In this document: in pieces, positions 6,872 to 14,718 of the stretch | Layout of the letters: every line of letters starts with the position of its first letter | How positions within the stretch are numbered: position 1 is the first letter of the stretch | Assembly: GCA_964540995.1 (NCBI GenBank) | Contig: CAZIOU010000002.1 | Coordinates: forward strand, 1-64,000 | Length of the DNA stretch: 64,000 nucleotides | Direction of reading: 5' to 3' | DNA from: JAZDLR01 sp964540995 | GTDB taxonomy: Bacteria > Patescibacteriota > Patescibacteriia > UBA1558 > 2-01-FULL-52-15 | Notes under the pieces: model-generated | The model's input: the letters and a program-made list of their open reading frames with translations, nothing else | Database searches by the model: none | What the model was told of the DNA's origin: nothing | Translations under genes and position numbers: made by a program

Positions 6872-8869
6872 CTAGTGTAATAATTTTTTCCATTGCTCCT
6901 CGTCAATGACCGACACACCGAGCGATTGGGCTTTGGACAGCTTGGATCCAGGATTATCGCCGGCTAGTACATAATCTGTTTGCTTACTGACACTAGAACT
7001 AACTGTTCCACCTTGCTGTCTAATGATATCAGCATAATAATCACGCGGCTGGGATAGTGTACCAGTGATAACGAAGGACTTGCCGTGCAAGCGACCATTA
7101 CGAGCTACTTTGATCTGCTCTATCTTCACCCCTCGCTCTTGCAATTGTGCCACTAACTGTAAATTTCGTTTCTGCTGTAACCAAGCAGCAATACTACTGG
7201 CTACCACACTTCCGACTTCTGGTACGCGCTCTAACTGACTGCTATCAGCTTGACTAAGTCGTTGCCACGAGCCAAAAGCCGTAGCCAGATCACGTGCCGT
7301 CTGCACTCCCACATGACGGATTCCCAGAGCATAGATGAAACGGTCGAGTGGAATCTGCTTCTTAGCTTCGATAGCAGCGACGACTTTGGCGGCTGAAGTA
7401 GCAGCGAAGCGATCAAGATTCTTCAGATCATCTACCGTGAGGCTGAAGAAATCAGCTGCTGTCCGCACCAAACCGACAGTGACTAACTGCTCAACAATCT
7501 TGTCTCCCAAACCTTCGATATTAAAGGCCGCCTTGCTGACGAAATGAATCAAACCCTGAATCTCTTGAGCGAAGCATTGCTTATTGGAGCAGTAGCGGGC
7601 CACTTCGCCATCACGACGAACTACTGGCGAGCCACACACCGGACATTTGGCGGGGAAACTAAATTTCTTCTCCTTACCAGTACGGAGGCGCTTCATCACT
7701 TCTACGATGTCGGGGATAATATCGCCAGCTTTCTGGATAATGACGGTATCACCGATACGGACATCGAGACGCTTGATCTCATCTTCGTTATGCAAGGTCG
7801 CTCGTGAGACTGTAGTACCAGCAACCTGGACAGGATCCAGTACTGCGATCGGGGTCAACGCTCCTGTGCGACCAACTTGGATCAAGATGTCTCGCACGTT
7901 GGTGGTAGTCTGCTCCGCTGGAAACTTGTAAGCTGCCATCCAGCGTTCTGTCTTACCGACGCTCCCCAACTTTCGTTCATCTGCTATGTCATCAATGACA
8001 ATGACGCTACCATCCGTATTATAATCCCAACTCTGACGCTTCTTCTCCCATTTCTGCAGATAGGTCGTGACCGCTGATAAAGAAGTTACTAGTTGATTGT
8101 GTTCACAAGTCTTAAATCCCATTTCTTTGAGCCAGTCATGCACCTGGCTATGACGCTTCTGACCCAGATCGGTAATAAGCTCAAAAGCGAAACATTCCAA
8201 TTTACGATCGGCTGCCATCTGGGGATCAAGCTGACGAATAGAGCCAGCCGCTAGATTGCGCGGATTAGCATAGATCTGTCCGCCTTGTTTGGCCTGACGT
8301 TTATTGATGAGAGCAAAATTGGGCTTACTAATAACAACTTCTCCACGTATTTCAATGACGTCAGGTACCTTGGGCCAGCGGTCTAACTTCAAGCGCAAAG
8401 GAATACTCTCGACGGTACGAATATTATGAGTTACATCTTCACCGATCTGACCATCGCCACGAGTTGCCGCTCTCTCTAGCACTCCCTTTCTATAGGTAAG
8501 CACTATTGTCAGACCATCCAGCTTCAGCTCACAGTAATACTGGCTCAGCTTATGACCCAACAATTTTTCATTACGCTTCTGCCATTCACCCAGCTCGGCA
8601 GGGGCGAAATAATCTTGTAATGATAGCACCGGCTTACTGTGACGAACTTTGATAAATTTGGCTAACGGCTTACCTCCTACTCGCTGCGAGGGTGAATCAG
8701 CAGTTAGCAGCTGAGGAAACTCAGTCTCCAGCTGAACTAATTCGTTTTTCAAACTATCCAAAGCAGCGTCACTGATTTCCTGCTTGTCTAAGACATGGTA
8801 CAGGTATCGGTGACGCTCAATTTCTTTTTTTAATTTACTGATTCGTTCTCGTGCTTGAACTAGATTCAT
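6872..8869 (-). CDS. ligA: NAD-dependent DNA ligase
   Basis: LigA seals nicks with NAD as cofactor in replication and repair. The 665-residue protein has every expected part in order: the Ia domain (1-60), adenylation domain with the lysine nucleophile K116 in ELKLDG, OB fold (GRTGALTPIAVLDPV), a four-cysteine zinc finger (CPVC...CSNKQC), helix-hairpin-helix repeats, and a C-terminal BRCT domain (HGKSFVITGTL). Nothing is missing. It lies 11 bp after the PilX-like gene and 16 bp before gatC, so pilus and housekeeping genes are packed in one direction. Confidence 0.98.
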   Translation of the reverse strand: MNLVQARERISKLKKEIERHRYLYHVLDKQEISDAALDSLKNELVQLETEFPQLLTADSPSQRVGGKPLAKFIKVRHSKPVLSLQDYFAPAELGEWQKRNEKLLGHKLSQYYCELKLDGLTIVLTYRKGVLERAATRGDGQIGEDVTHNIRTVESIPLRLKLDRWPKVPDVIEIRGEVVISKPNFALINKRQAKQGGQIYANPRNLAAGSIRQLDPQMAADRKLECFAFELITDLGQKRHSQVHDWLKEMGFKTCEHNQLVTSLSAVTTYLQKWEKKRQSWDYNTDGSVIVIDDIADERKLGSVGKTERWMAAYKFPAEQTTTNVRDILIQVGRTGALTPIAVLDPVQVAGTTVSRATLHNEDEIKRLDVRIGDTVIIQKAGDIIPDIVEVMKRLRTGKEKKFSFPAKCPVCGSPVVRRDGEVARYCSNKQCFAQEIQGLIHFVSKAAFNIEGLGDKIVEQLVTVGLVRTAADFFSLTVDDLKNLDRFAATSAAKVVAAIEAKKQIPLDRFIYALGIRHVGVQTARDLATAFGSWQRLSQADSSQLERVPEVGSVVASSIAAWLQQKRNLQLVAQLQERGVKIEQIKVARNGRLHGKSFVITGTLSQPRDYYADIIRQQGGTVSSSVSKQTDYVLAGDNPGSKLSKAQSLGVSVIDEEQWKKLLH

Positions 8870-8880
8870 ATTTGCCTTAA

Positions 8881-10347
8881 TTAGATTGGCGGGGCGCAGT
8901 TTCGTCTACAACCATTTCCATTATTACCGCCGCTGGACTGTACAGCGGTACAGGTAGAATTACAATGTCCAGGACCAGAGCCGTTCAGTGCATCGCCCTC
9001 GTCACATACTTCATAGACATTGTTTCCGTTGGGCCCATAAGAGCTCTCCTGCGGCCCCTGAACAATACCATCGCCACAGCGAGTAGCCTGACAGGAGGCA
9101 TTACAAGGATCGGTATCAGAACTATTGCCATCGTCGCACACCTCATCAATGTTGTCACCGTTCAGACCTCCGGTAGCACTACTCTGACGGATGCCATCAC
9201 CGCAGAAAGTGTAGCCCGTACAACGAGCGTTACAAGCACCATAATTATTCTGATTGAAAGTGCCTGAGCTACTTTCAGCATTGGTACCACCATGCGAGTC
9301 AGAACAGTAGGCGTTGACATTGAGCGTACAGCTGGTCGGACTTAAACCCGAGCAGTCACCTTCATTGCTGCAACCGATACCGACATTGGCTTGACAGCGT
9401 CCACAACGACTCTGGAAAGAGGATATATTCTGACTGACAACATTCTTGATCAAGCTAGCCTCCGAGAAAATGACATAATTAAACAGGTCAGAGACACCAT
9501 TGTTCCACGGGGTTTGGACGGTGACGGTCTGGGTAGCGTTACGATATTTACCTTGTGTCTGGATGAAAATTTGCGACGGTATCTCCACGGCAGTCGGCGT
9601 ACCAGTATCATCATTGGTCAGGCGAACCATAGCAGTCTGTATATCATGATCAATGGGACGGATACTAATACGATAGAAAGACGAGCGATTCAATGTAACT
9701 TGAGCGGTATCACAACTCAAGGTGCTAACACAGTTACAGACTGGATATTCACGTTTAGGATTCTGAGGTCCGGGTACGATCTCCAGGCCATTGGTGCCAG
9801 AATTACGCAACTCTAGAATCGAAATTTCTAGACGGTCATTGTTGGGACAATTATATGTGGACCAATCGACATTCAACGTCGTTGCGCCGGTGTTGATCGA
9901 AGATGACGTTTCTTGATTGGGATCAAAGATATCCATCTGCACCGATTGGTTGACCGGGATATTATAGGCGGTGAAATCTTTGGAACTTTTGGAAATAGTA
10001 GTTAACTTAAAGGAACGATCAAAATCAGTAGCTCCAAATTGGGAACGCAAGACATAATCACTCGTACCTTGTAAACCAAAGAAATAATCATACGGTTGCG
10101 CGCCATTACTCTGTAACTCGTCAATACTATGCGCTTCTTTGAGATGAAAGAGTGCCTTTTCTGCTCCACTCTCGGCAGCATAGTGAGCGATGATGGCACT
10201 ATCCAAGTATTTAGCTGAACGTAATTCTACTACCAGGACACTAGCCAGCGACAAAGCTGTGAACATGATAAACGACAGTACTAGCAAAGCTAGGACCAAT
10301 ACTGCTCCTGATTGCGAATTGGCTGCTGATGATCTAGAAAAAATCAT
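8881..10347 (-). CDS. PilX-like pilus subunit with DUF4215-type cysteine repeats
   Basis: The N-terminus (SGAVLVLALLVLSFIMFTALSL, from residue 13) and the following AEKALFHLKEA helix resemble the PilX/GspK-like minor pilins; the mature start would follow the Ser-Gly. The C-terminal 150 residues carry at least two repeats of the CGDGI...EVCDDGN...C...C type (DUF4215 / Myxo-type cysteine repeat) plus a preceding cysteine-rich block. A minor pilin with a large disulfide-rich head is what a pilus-tip adhesin would look like (inference). Its ATG overlaps the TGA of the preceding prepilin gene (ATGA at 10344-10347). Confidence 0.8.
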   Translation of the reverse strand: MIFSRSSAANSQSGAVLVLALLVLSFIMFTALSLASVLVVELRSAKYLDSAIIAHYAAESGAEKALFHLKEAHSIDELQSNGAQPYDYFFGLQGTSDYVLRSQFGATDFDRSFKLTTISKSSKDFTAYNIPVNQSVQMDIFDPNQETSSSINTGATTLNVDWSTYNCPNNDRLEISILELRNSGTNGLEIVPGPQNPKREYPVCNCVSTLSCDTAQVTLNRSSFYRISIRPIDHDIQTAMVRLTNDDTGTPTAVEIPSQIFIQTQGKYRNATQTVTVQTPWNNGVSDLFNYVIFSEASLIKNVVSQNISSFQSRCGRCQANVGIGCSNEGDCSGLSPTSCTLNVNAYCSDSHGGTNAESSSGTFNQNNYGACNARCTGYTFCGDGIRQSSATGGLNGDNIDEVCDDGNSSDTDPCNASCQATRCGDGIVQGPQESSYGPNGNNVYEVCDEGDALNGSGPGHCNSTCTAVQSSGGNNGNGCRRNCAPPI

Positions 10348-11033
10348 TGTTGAGTTCCTACAAATACTCGACTGGAGACGGCCGTTTGTAAATTAAGTGG
10401 CTGTTGGCCGCGAGCGCTGGTAGCATTACTACTGACACGCATAGTAATAACGGTATAAGCCTGCTCATCCGGAACTGTATCCGAAGGGAATTTGCTATAG
10501 AATTTTAAATCCTGGACATTAACACTCGGGTCATTGAGTGTTGACCAGACAGCATTGGTGCAAGAATTACTACGGCTAATCTGCACTCTCCCCGGCTGTC
10601 CTAGTGCTGGTGGTTCGAAGCGGACAAATGTTTTGCCGTTGGCGATATCCTTGAGACAAATGTATTCATTGGGATTACCACAGTTAGTCGGGCAAGAGAT
10701 TGAGCTCTGATCCAAATCATTATCACGGACCAAGCGAGCCACCTGTTCGAATACCAATTGAGCCTCATTCAAATATTCGACCGACCCTTTGGCTCGATTC
10801 TGCGCCGTTGAAATACCCAGATAGATACCAGCGATAACGACGAAACCAATAGCAAAAATCGCTACGGTGATCATCATCTCGACGAGAGTGAAGCCTGTCG
10901 GACGGTGCTCGCCTGCCCGACTCGACGTGTCTTCACGGGCGGGCGGGGTGCTTGCCTGCCCGACCCGACGTGTCTTCACGGGCGGGCGGGGTACTCGGTG
11001 CTCGGTACTCGGTGCTTGGTGCTGGGGAATCAT
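10344..11033 (-). CDS. Type IV prepilin-like protein with repeat-built long leader
   Basis: GFTLVEMMITVAIFAIGFVVIAG is a standard prepilin cleavage site and hydrophobic helix, so PilD would cut after the Gly and methylate the Phe. The frame opens at ATG 11033, giving a leader of about 46 residues, much longer than the usual 6-25. That leader is encoded by a GGTACTCGG-type repeat and two 43-bp tandem repeats. No ATG lies nearer; a GTG within the repeat could be an alternative start. The mature domain has only two to three cysteines and looks like a PilW-type minor pilin. It is coupled to the PilX-like gene by ATGA. Confidence 0.82.
   Translation of the reverse strand: MIPQHQAPSTEHRVPRPPVKTRRVGQASTPPAREDTSSRAGEHRPTGFTLVEMMITVAIFAIGFVVIAGIYLGISTAQNRAKGSVEYLNEAQLVFEQVARLVRDNDLDQSSISCPTNCGNPNEYICLKDIANGKTFVRFEPPALGQPGRVQISRSNSCTNAVWSTLNDPSVNVQDLKFYSKFPSDTVPDEQAYTVITMRVSSNATSARGQQPLNLQTAVSSRVFVGTQQ
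10911..10992. repeat. Two 43-bp GC-rich tandem repeats in a prepilin leader
   Basis: Two near-identical copies (10911-10953 and 10954-10992) each contain CCTGCCCG and, after a spacer, CGGGCGGG, so each can fold into a hairpin. The unit is not a multiple of three, so the two copies encode different peptides (VKTRRVGQAS versus REDTSSRAG) yet the frame stays open. Confidence 0.88.
10990..11027. repeat. GGTACTCGG-type degenerate repeat at the start of a prepilin gene
   Basis: Alternating GGTACTCG / GGTGCTTG units encode the first residues (QHQAPSTEHRV) of the prepilin gene. The same repeat lies inside lgt at 2858-2889. Confidence 0.8.
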
Positions 11034-11062
11034 TTAAAAAATTTTGCTTCTTAATTTATCTT

Positions 11063-11134
11063 GCTACTGCCTACCGCCTCTCTGGCTACTACCTAATTCC
11101 TAATGCCTACATCCTACTGCCTAATTCCTGCTTC
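11063..11134. repeat. Low-complexity CCTAATTCC / CCTACTGCC repeat
   Basis: Degenerate units of CCTAMTKCC fill the gap between two prepilin genes. They look like slippage-generated sequence. Similar material (TAGGTTGTAGG) flanks the four-helix gene at 15296 and 15756. Confidence 0.75.
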
Positions 11135-11833
11135 CTACCTCCAATTATACAATCGCTCTCGGGTAATCTCATCTTGAGTGCTTCTGCCAACCGGATATCT
11201 GACTTGAGAGGTAACAACGATACCAATACGGTCAGGGTTCGCTCCCGACACCGAACCACAACCATCAGTCGGCTCCATGATCACTTCAGTATTATTGGAA
11301 TCGACGTAGCAAATATCCTGAAGCGTGATGATACGATGAAAAGCGGTAGCGGCACCTACGCTTGTGCCATAGAAGTGCGTCGCCGGATCATAATTAATGG
11401 GGCAGGATTGATCAGCCATACAGCCACACATATAGTCATTATTTCCACAATCAGCGCCGGTATCATACGGGGTCAAATTGTAACTAGGGTTGTTACCAGG
11501 GATAAGTGTCATCGTAAAAACTCTACCTGCTGGTGCATACCACGATCCTTGATTACTCAAGAAACTGTCCCAACTATACAACTGCTTCCCTCCGCCGGCA
11601 TCACTAGGGTAGGTGCGATTGAGATCTACTTTCAGCCAATTACTATCCCGCATATTACGAATCGCCTCCACTCCCTCGCGCGCCAGATTGACCGCTACTA
11701 CGCGACGTTCATTATTCTGCGCGGTACTGATATTGGAAATAGCTAAGCTCATACCCGCCACTAAACCGACAGTGATGACGGTCATAGCGATAATGCCTTC
11801 TAATAAGGTAAATCCTTTCTGTGCGTTTAACAT
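11135..11833 (-). CDS. Type IV prepilin-like protein (PilV/GspI type)
   Basis: A 232-residue protein starting MLNAQKGFTLLEGIIAMTVI, a short leader with the Gly-Phe cleavage site and the Glu at +5 that is typical of pilins. ITVGLVAGMSLAISNISTAQNNERRVVAVNLAREGVEAIRN resembles the PilV/GspI minor pilins. Its ATG overlaps the end of the preceding GspH-like gene by 7 bp (ATGTTAA), so it is part of the same minor-pilin operon. The C-terminal domain has several cysteines (CGNNDYMCGCMADQSC). Confidence 0.88.
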   Translation of the reverse strand: MLNAQKGFTLLEGIIAMTVITVGLVAGMSLAISNISTAQNNERRVVAVNLAREGVEAIRNMRDSNWLKVDLNRTYPSDAGGGKQLYSWDSFLSNQGSWYAPAGRVFTMTLIPGNNPSYNLTPYDTGADCGNNDYMCGCMADQSCPINYDPATHFYGTSVGAATAFHRIITLQDICYVDSNNTEVIMEPTDGCGSVSGANPDRIGIVVTSQVRYPVGRSTQDEITRERLYNWR

Positions 11834-12435
11834 CCGGTTATTTCTTTATCAATAAGTAATGATTGGTTAGCCGTCGCTGGCGCCAACTTAAGTGATATCG
11901 AACAGCCATTGCTGGTACCGACTTTCTGAAGCTTAACCGCTACTGGATTATTGGCCGATAAAACAACTGTCCAACCGACACAGAAATTAACACCATCAGG
12001 CGGCGGACAAGACGTCTGATTATAGAGCAAAGGATAGTCCGATTTGTTGAAAAAAATTGCCATCTTCTTAATATTGGCCCTACCTCCCAGTTGCAACGAT
12101 ATTTCCGTCGGTAACATCACGGTCCGTATCGTATGATCCTTGGCAGGTTCATAGTAATTATTGCTATCGGTATCAGTGAATAGACTGTATTTGGCTGGTG
12201 AGGTTGAGATATCGAAATAAATACCATAGCCGGTAGTCGGATAATCAGCACCATCAGCAATACCATTGAACGCCTGATTACGCGCTTCCCGCATGTCGGA
12301 AGTTAATTGCTGCGCCGCTGCTTTGATCCGATCATTGATGGTCACACCCCGGAAGGCAGCGATTGTTGCTGTCACCAAAATTGTAAAAATTATCAAAGAT
12401 ACCATCACCTCTACCAATGTGTAACCCTGCCTCAT
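11827..12435 (-). CDS. Type IV prepilin-like protein (FimT/GspH type)
   Basis: I place the start at ATG 12435, which overlaps the TGA of pilD (ATGA). Longer open frames upstream lie wholly within pilD. This gives MRQGYTLVEVMVSLIIFTILVTATIAAF, a minimal leader with the prepilin site. The downstream DRIKAAAQQLTSDMREARNQAF is the FimT/GspH signature helix. Products of this class initiate pilus assembly at the tip with PilV/W/X-type partners, all of which are encoded next in line. Confidence 0.9.
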   Translation of the reverse strand: MRQGYTLVEVMVSLIIFTILVTATIAAFRGVTINDRIKAAAQQLTSDMREARNQAFNGIADGADYPTTGYGIYFDISTSPAKYSLFTDTDSNNYYEPAKDHTIRTVMLPTEISLQLGGRANIKKMAIFFNKSDYPLLYNQTSCPPPDGVNFCVGWTVVLSANNPVAVKLQKVGTSNGCSISLKLAPATANQSLLIDKEITGC

Positions 12436-13202
12436 ACGCCCAGATATCCTAGGTACCATTGCAAAATCTGCTGTCCATACAGCAAAACGATGAAGGTGGC
12501 AGCACTTAAGAACGTACCAAATGGGATCTGCCCACCCCACTGTTTCTTGCCAAGCATGATCAAGGTGACGCCGACTACACTACCAACTACATAAGCGATA
12601 AACAACGCCGCCATAATCCCAGGCCAACCAAGCATAATCCCCATCAGACCTCCAAGACGTATATCGCCCTGACCGATCCAAGTGCCACGTGAGACGACAT
12701 ATTGCAGTAAGAAAAATCCCGCCCCGATGATGGCCGCGAAGAGCATCTCACCCCAACTAATGCCGAGGAATAGGTTGATAACGAAGGCAATGATAGCAGC
12801 TGGATAGATCACCGCATCCAAGATCAGATAGTACTTCCAGTCGTAGACAAAGACAATTGTCAGGAACAACAGATCAATCATCCAGCTAATAGCTAGCAAC
12901 ATCCGGTAACTAGGGTCGGTAGTAGTCATAGCGCTCAGATACGCCAAGACAAAGCCAATACCAACGGCTAATTCTACCAAGGGATACTGCCAAGAAATCG
13001 GTTTATGGCAATAGCGGCACTTCCGACCGAGCGCTACCCAGCTAATCACTGGGATGAGATCCCAGAAATGTAGCTGATGTTTACAGCGAGGGCAGATGGA
13101 GCGGCCTTTGACCCAACTCTTGCCTGCATGGAGACGATAAATAACAGCATTAAGGAAGCTGCCAAATACCAGACCAAATAAGAAAATAACCACAGTTGTC
13201 AT
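12432..13202 (-). CDS. pilD: Prepilin peptidase / N-methyltransferase
   Basis: PilD cleaves prepilin leaders and methylates the new N-terminus at the membrane. The 256-residue protein has the FGSFLNAVIYRL start, the four-cysteine zinc site CPRCKH...CRYCHK of the methylase domain, and about seven membrane helices. The two catalytic aspartates are present in YDWKYYLILD and GQGDIRLG. It is complete and of normal length. TATAAT with an extended TG lies 7 nt before the ATG, so it probably starts a leaderless transcript through the minor pilin genes. Confidence 0.97.
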   Translation of the reverse strand: MTTVVIFLFGLVFGSFLNAVIYRLHAGKSWVKGRSICPRCKHQLHFWDLIPVISWVALGRKCRYCHKPISWQYPLVELAVGIGFVLAYLSAMTTTDPSYRMLLAISWMIDLLFLTIVFVYDWKYYLILDAVIYPAAIIAFVINLFLGISWGEMLFAAIIGAGFFLLQYVVSRGTWIGQGDIRLGGLMGIMLGWPGIMAALFIAYVVGSVVGVTLIMLGKKQWGGQIPFGTFLSAATFIVLLYGQQILQWYLGYLGV

Positions 13203-13209
13203 GGTTATT

Positions 13210-13218
13210 ATTATACCA
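13210..13218 (-). promoter_or_regulatory. Extended -10 promoter of pilD, leaderless spacing
   Basis: TGGTATAAT followed by 7 nt and the ATG at 13202. No convincing -35 is seen. Confidence 0.6.
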
Positions 13219-13232
13219 GCTTTGGTGACGAA

Positions 13233-13667
13233 CTAGAAGTGACAGCCAGCCTCAGTACAAGTAAATACTGTCGACAGATTATTCTGATCTCGACCAATAT
13301 ATTGGAAGGTATGAGCGGCACTGTCAGACCTAGCACTGACAGGTCTATAAGCCCAATTTTGCTGTCCGATAGCCGGCCAGTTGCCTAAGTTAGCATTATT
13401 GGTGCAGATCGGATCCCCCTCTCTGATCGTACCACCGAAACTACCACAAGGCACTAACGTTCCACTGCCAGCACTGAAGCACTGCAGCTCACCACCAGCA
13501 TCCTGACACAAGACAGCGATATTAAGTACCTGCCGCAACATCTGGGAAGCAGCTGATGTACGCGCTCGCTCACGCACAGAGTTCAAATTGATAATAGCAA
13601 TACTCGATAAGATACCAATAATAGCGATAACTACCAATAATTCGATAAGGGTAAAACCACGTTTCAT
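13233..13667 (-). CDS. Type IV prepilin-like protein
   Basis: From ATG 13667 the protein begins MKRGFTLIELLVVIAIIGILSSIAIINLN, an archetypal prepilin. The mature part is about 140 residues with paired cysteines (VLCQDAGGELQC; CTEAGCHF at the end). It closely resembles the pilin at 14719-15174 in its first 40 residues and in cysteine placement, so the two are paralogues. Its ATG overlaps the TGA of the DUF559 gene (ATGA), which is odd because that gene looks like a passenger. Confidence 0.92.
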   Translation of the reverse strand: MKRGFTLIELLVVIAIIGILSSIAIINLNSVRERARTSAASQMLRQVLNIAVLCQDAGGELQCFSAGSGTLVPCGSFGGTIREGDPICTNNANLGNWPAIGQQNWAYRPVSARSDSAAHTFQYIGRDQNNLSTVFTCTEAGCHF

Positions 13668-14041
13668 TGTTTCAGTATAACACATTCCTTCAGGGTCTTT
13701 CCAATTGAAACTAATACCTGATCCAGGCCTTCATATACCGCGTGGTTAGAAAATCTAATAACACGTAAGTTAAAATATCTCATATAGTCATCTCTCTTGG
13801 CATCGTGTCGCCTTCCTTCCAGAGTTTCATGGGATTGGCCGTCAATTTCTATAACCAATCTCGCCTGATGACAATAAAAGTCAGCGATATAAGGACCGAT
13901 ACTATACTGCCGGCGGAACTTGCATCCCAACATATTTCTATTGCGTAAGTGGGCCCAGAGTATCCGTTCTGATGTGGGAGCAGTGTGGCGTAATGACCTT
14001 CTTTTGCTAGTCGAAACGTAATTGGTATTGTGTTTTCTCAT
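13664..14041 (-). CDS. DUF559 (Vsr-like nuclease fold) protein
   Basis: A 125-residue protein with the DUF559 pattern: RRSLRHTAPTSERILWAHLRNRN, then FRRQYSIGPYIADFYCHQARLVIEIDGQSHE. The Asp, and the E-I-D of VIEIDG, match the very-short-patch-repair endonuclease-like active site. DUF559 proteins are widely scattered, have no settled function, and often look mobile. It is lodged between two pilin genes, with a large GC-rich palindrome on its upstream side (14059-14100). The start at ATG 14041 has a TATAAA just in front of it. Confidence 0.85.
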   Translation of the reverse strand: MRKHNTNYVSTSKRRSLRHTAPTSERILWAHLRNRNMLGCKFRRQYSIGPYIADFYCHQARLVIEIDGQSHETLEGRRHDAKRDDYMRYFNLRVIRFSNHAVYEGLDQVLVSIGKTLKECVILKQ

Positions 14042-14058
14042 ATTTATACAGTTTCTAT

Positions 14059-14100
14059 CCTCCCCACTCCCCTCCTTATCAAAGGAGGGGTCAGGGGAGG
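14059..14100. repeat. Large GC-rich palindrome
   Basis: CCTCC-rich left arm and GGAGG-rich right arm form a nearly perfect hairpin around an ATC loop. The core CTCCCCTCCTTAT recurs inside the pseudopilin gene at 14358-14404, so this belongs to a dispersed palindromic family. Confidence 0.8.
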
Positions 14101-14148
14101 ATTATGGTTTAATGATTAGGCGTCGCTTAATATTCATCTCCAAATAAT

Positions 14149-14178
14149 AAAAACAGAGACTCAATATTCCCTGTTTTT
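14149..14178 (-). terminator. Terminator after the 14192-14650 gene
   Basis: AAAAACAG and CTGTTTTT pair around a 14-nt loop just past the stop of the pseudopilin gene, with an AT-rich run following on the minus strand. Confidence 0.6.
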
Positions 14179-14191
14179 GACCGCTGTCTAT

Positions 14192-14650
14192 TTATTTACA
14201 ACTAATCTGATAATTGGCTTTGATGACACAACTTTTCTTGCGTGCACCGACTACTGGCCAGGTGCGCTGCAGCTTGAAGCTAATCTGGTAATCATTACCG
14301 TCACTAGTATATACCGCCTTCCCGGCCGTCACAGCACCTTGATAATAGGCAGTACTACCTCCCCTCCTTATAGAGCCTGTCCCGAGCGAAGCCGAGGGAG
14401 GGGTTAATCCACTATCATCAATGATAATCGCCCGCCGCAAATCAATATCCTTACCAACGGGATAATCCGCATGCTGCCGTCGATAACTCTCTAACCCTGA
14501 AGCCAAAGTCTTCAACTGCGACATCATCGTAATATCACGCACCCGCGTCTGCCCAGCAATGACAAATCCACCCCAGATCGCCAAGAGGACGATAATAAGT
14601 GCGCCAGACATCATTTGAAATTTATATTGCTCCCAATAATCCCAGAACAT
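14192..14650 (-). CDS. Pseudopilin-like membrane protein carrying an inserted repeat
   Basis: A 152-residue protein with one N-terminal membrane helix (SGALIIVLLAIWGGFVIAG) but no Gly-Phe prepilin site. It is followed by LKTLASGLESYRRQHADYPVGKDI, like the major pseudopilin (GspG) helix-loop. The C-terminal part (YQISFKLQ...) looks like a small beta-sheet. The stretch TPPSASLGTGSIRRGG is encoded by a dispersed GC-rich repeat (14358-14404). The gene has its own leaderless-type promoter and a terminator on each side. Its job in the pilus is not known. Confidence 0.75.
   Translation of the reverse strand: MFWDYWEQYKFQMMSGALIIVLLAIWGGFVIAGQTRVRDITMMSQLKTLASGLESYRRQHADYPVGKDIDLRRAIIIDDSGLTPPSASLGTGSIRRGGSTAYYQGAVTAGKAVYTSDGNDYQISFKLQRTWPVVGARKKSCVIKANYQISCK
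14358..14404. repeat. Dispersed GC-rich repeat inserted in a coding region
   Basis: Combines CCTCCCCTCCTTAT, shared with the palindrome at 14059, and CCCGAGCGAAGCCGAGGG, related to the repeats at 51184 and 53139. The host gene stays in frame through it. Confidence 0.8.
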
Positions 14651-14656
14651 AGATCA

Positions 14657-14665
14657 ATTATAGCA
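14657..14665 (-). promoter_or_regulatory. Extended -10 promoter, leaderless spacing
   Basis: TGCTATAAT followed by exactly 6 nt and the ATG at 14650. Confidence 0.65.
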
Positions 14666-14673
14666 CAGAAACC

Positions 14674-14707
14674 AAAAAGATTCAGAATTGCTTCTGAATC
14701 TTTTTTT
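14674..14707. terminator. Strong bidirectional terminator after the major pilin
   Basis: A 14-bp perfect stem (674-687 with 692-705 of this kilobase) and a 4-nt loop, with T-runs in both directions. It isolates the pilin gene at 14719-15174. Confidence 0.9.
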
Positions 14708-14718
14708 GAATGTATATA

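Noticed and set aside
9391..9816. 141-codon open frame on the plus strand
   Set aside because: Antisense to the PilX-like gene; no supporting feature.
10911..10992. CRISPR-like repeats
   Set aside because: Only two directly adjacent copies, no spacers, no cas genes in the window.
10952..11746. 264-codon open frame on the plus strand
   Set aside because: It lies antisense to two clear prepilin genes and runs through repeats; no signal, motif or ribosome site.
12432..13667. Recoding of TGA as an amino acid (as in some CPR groups)
   Set aside because: TGA ends pilD and the DUF559 gene exactly at the start of the following gene (ATGA), so it is a stop.
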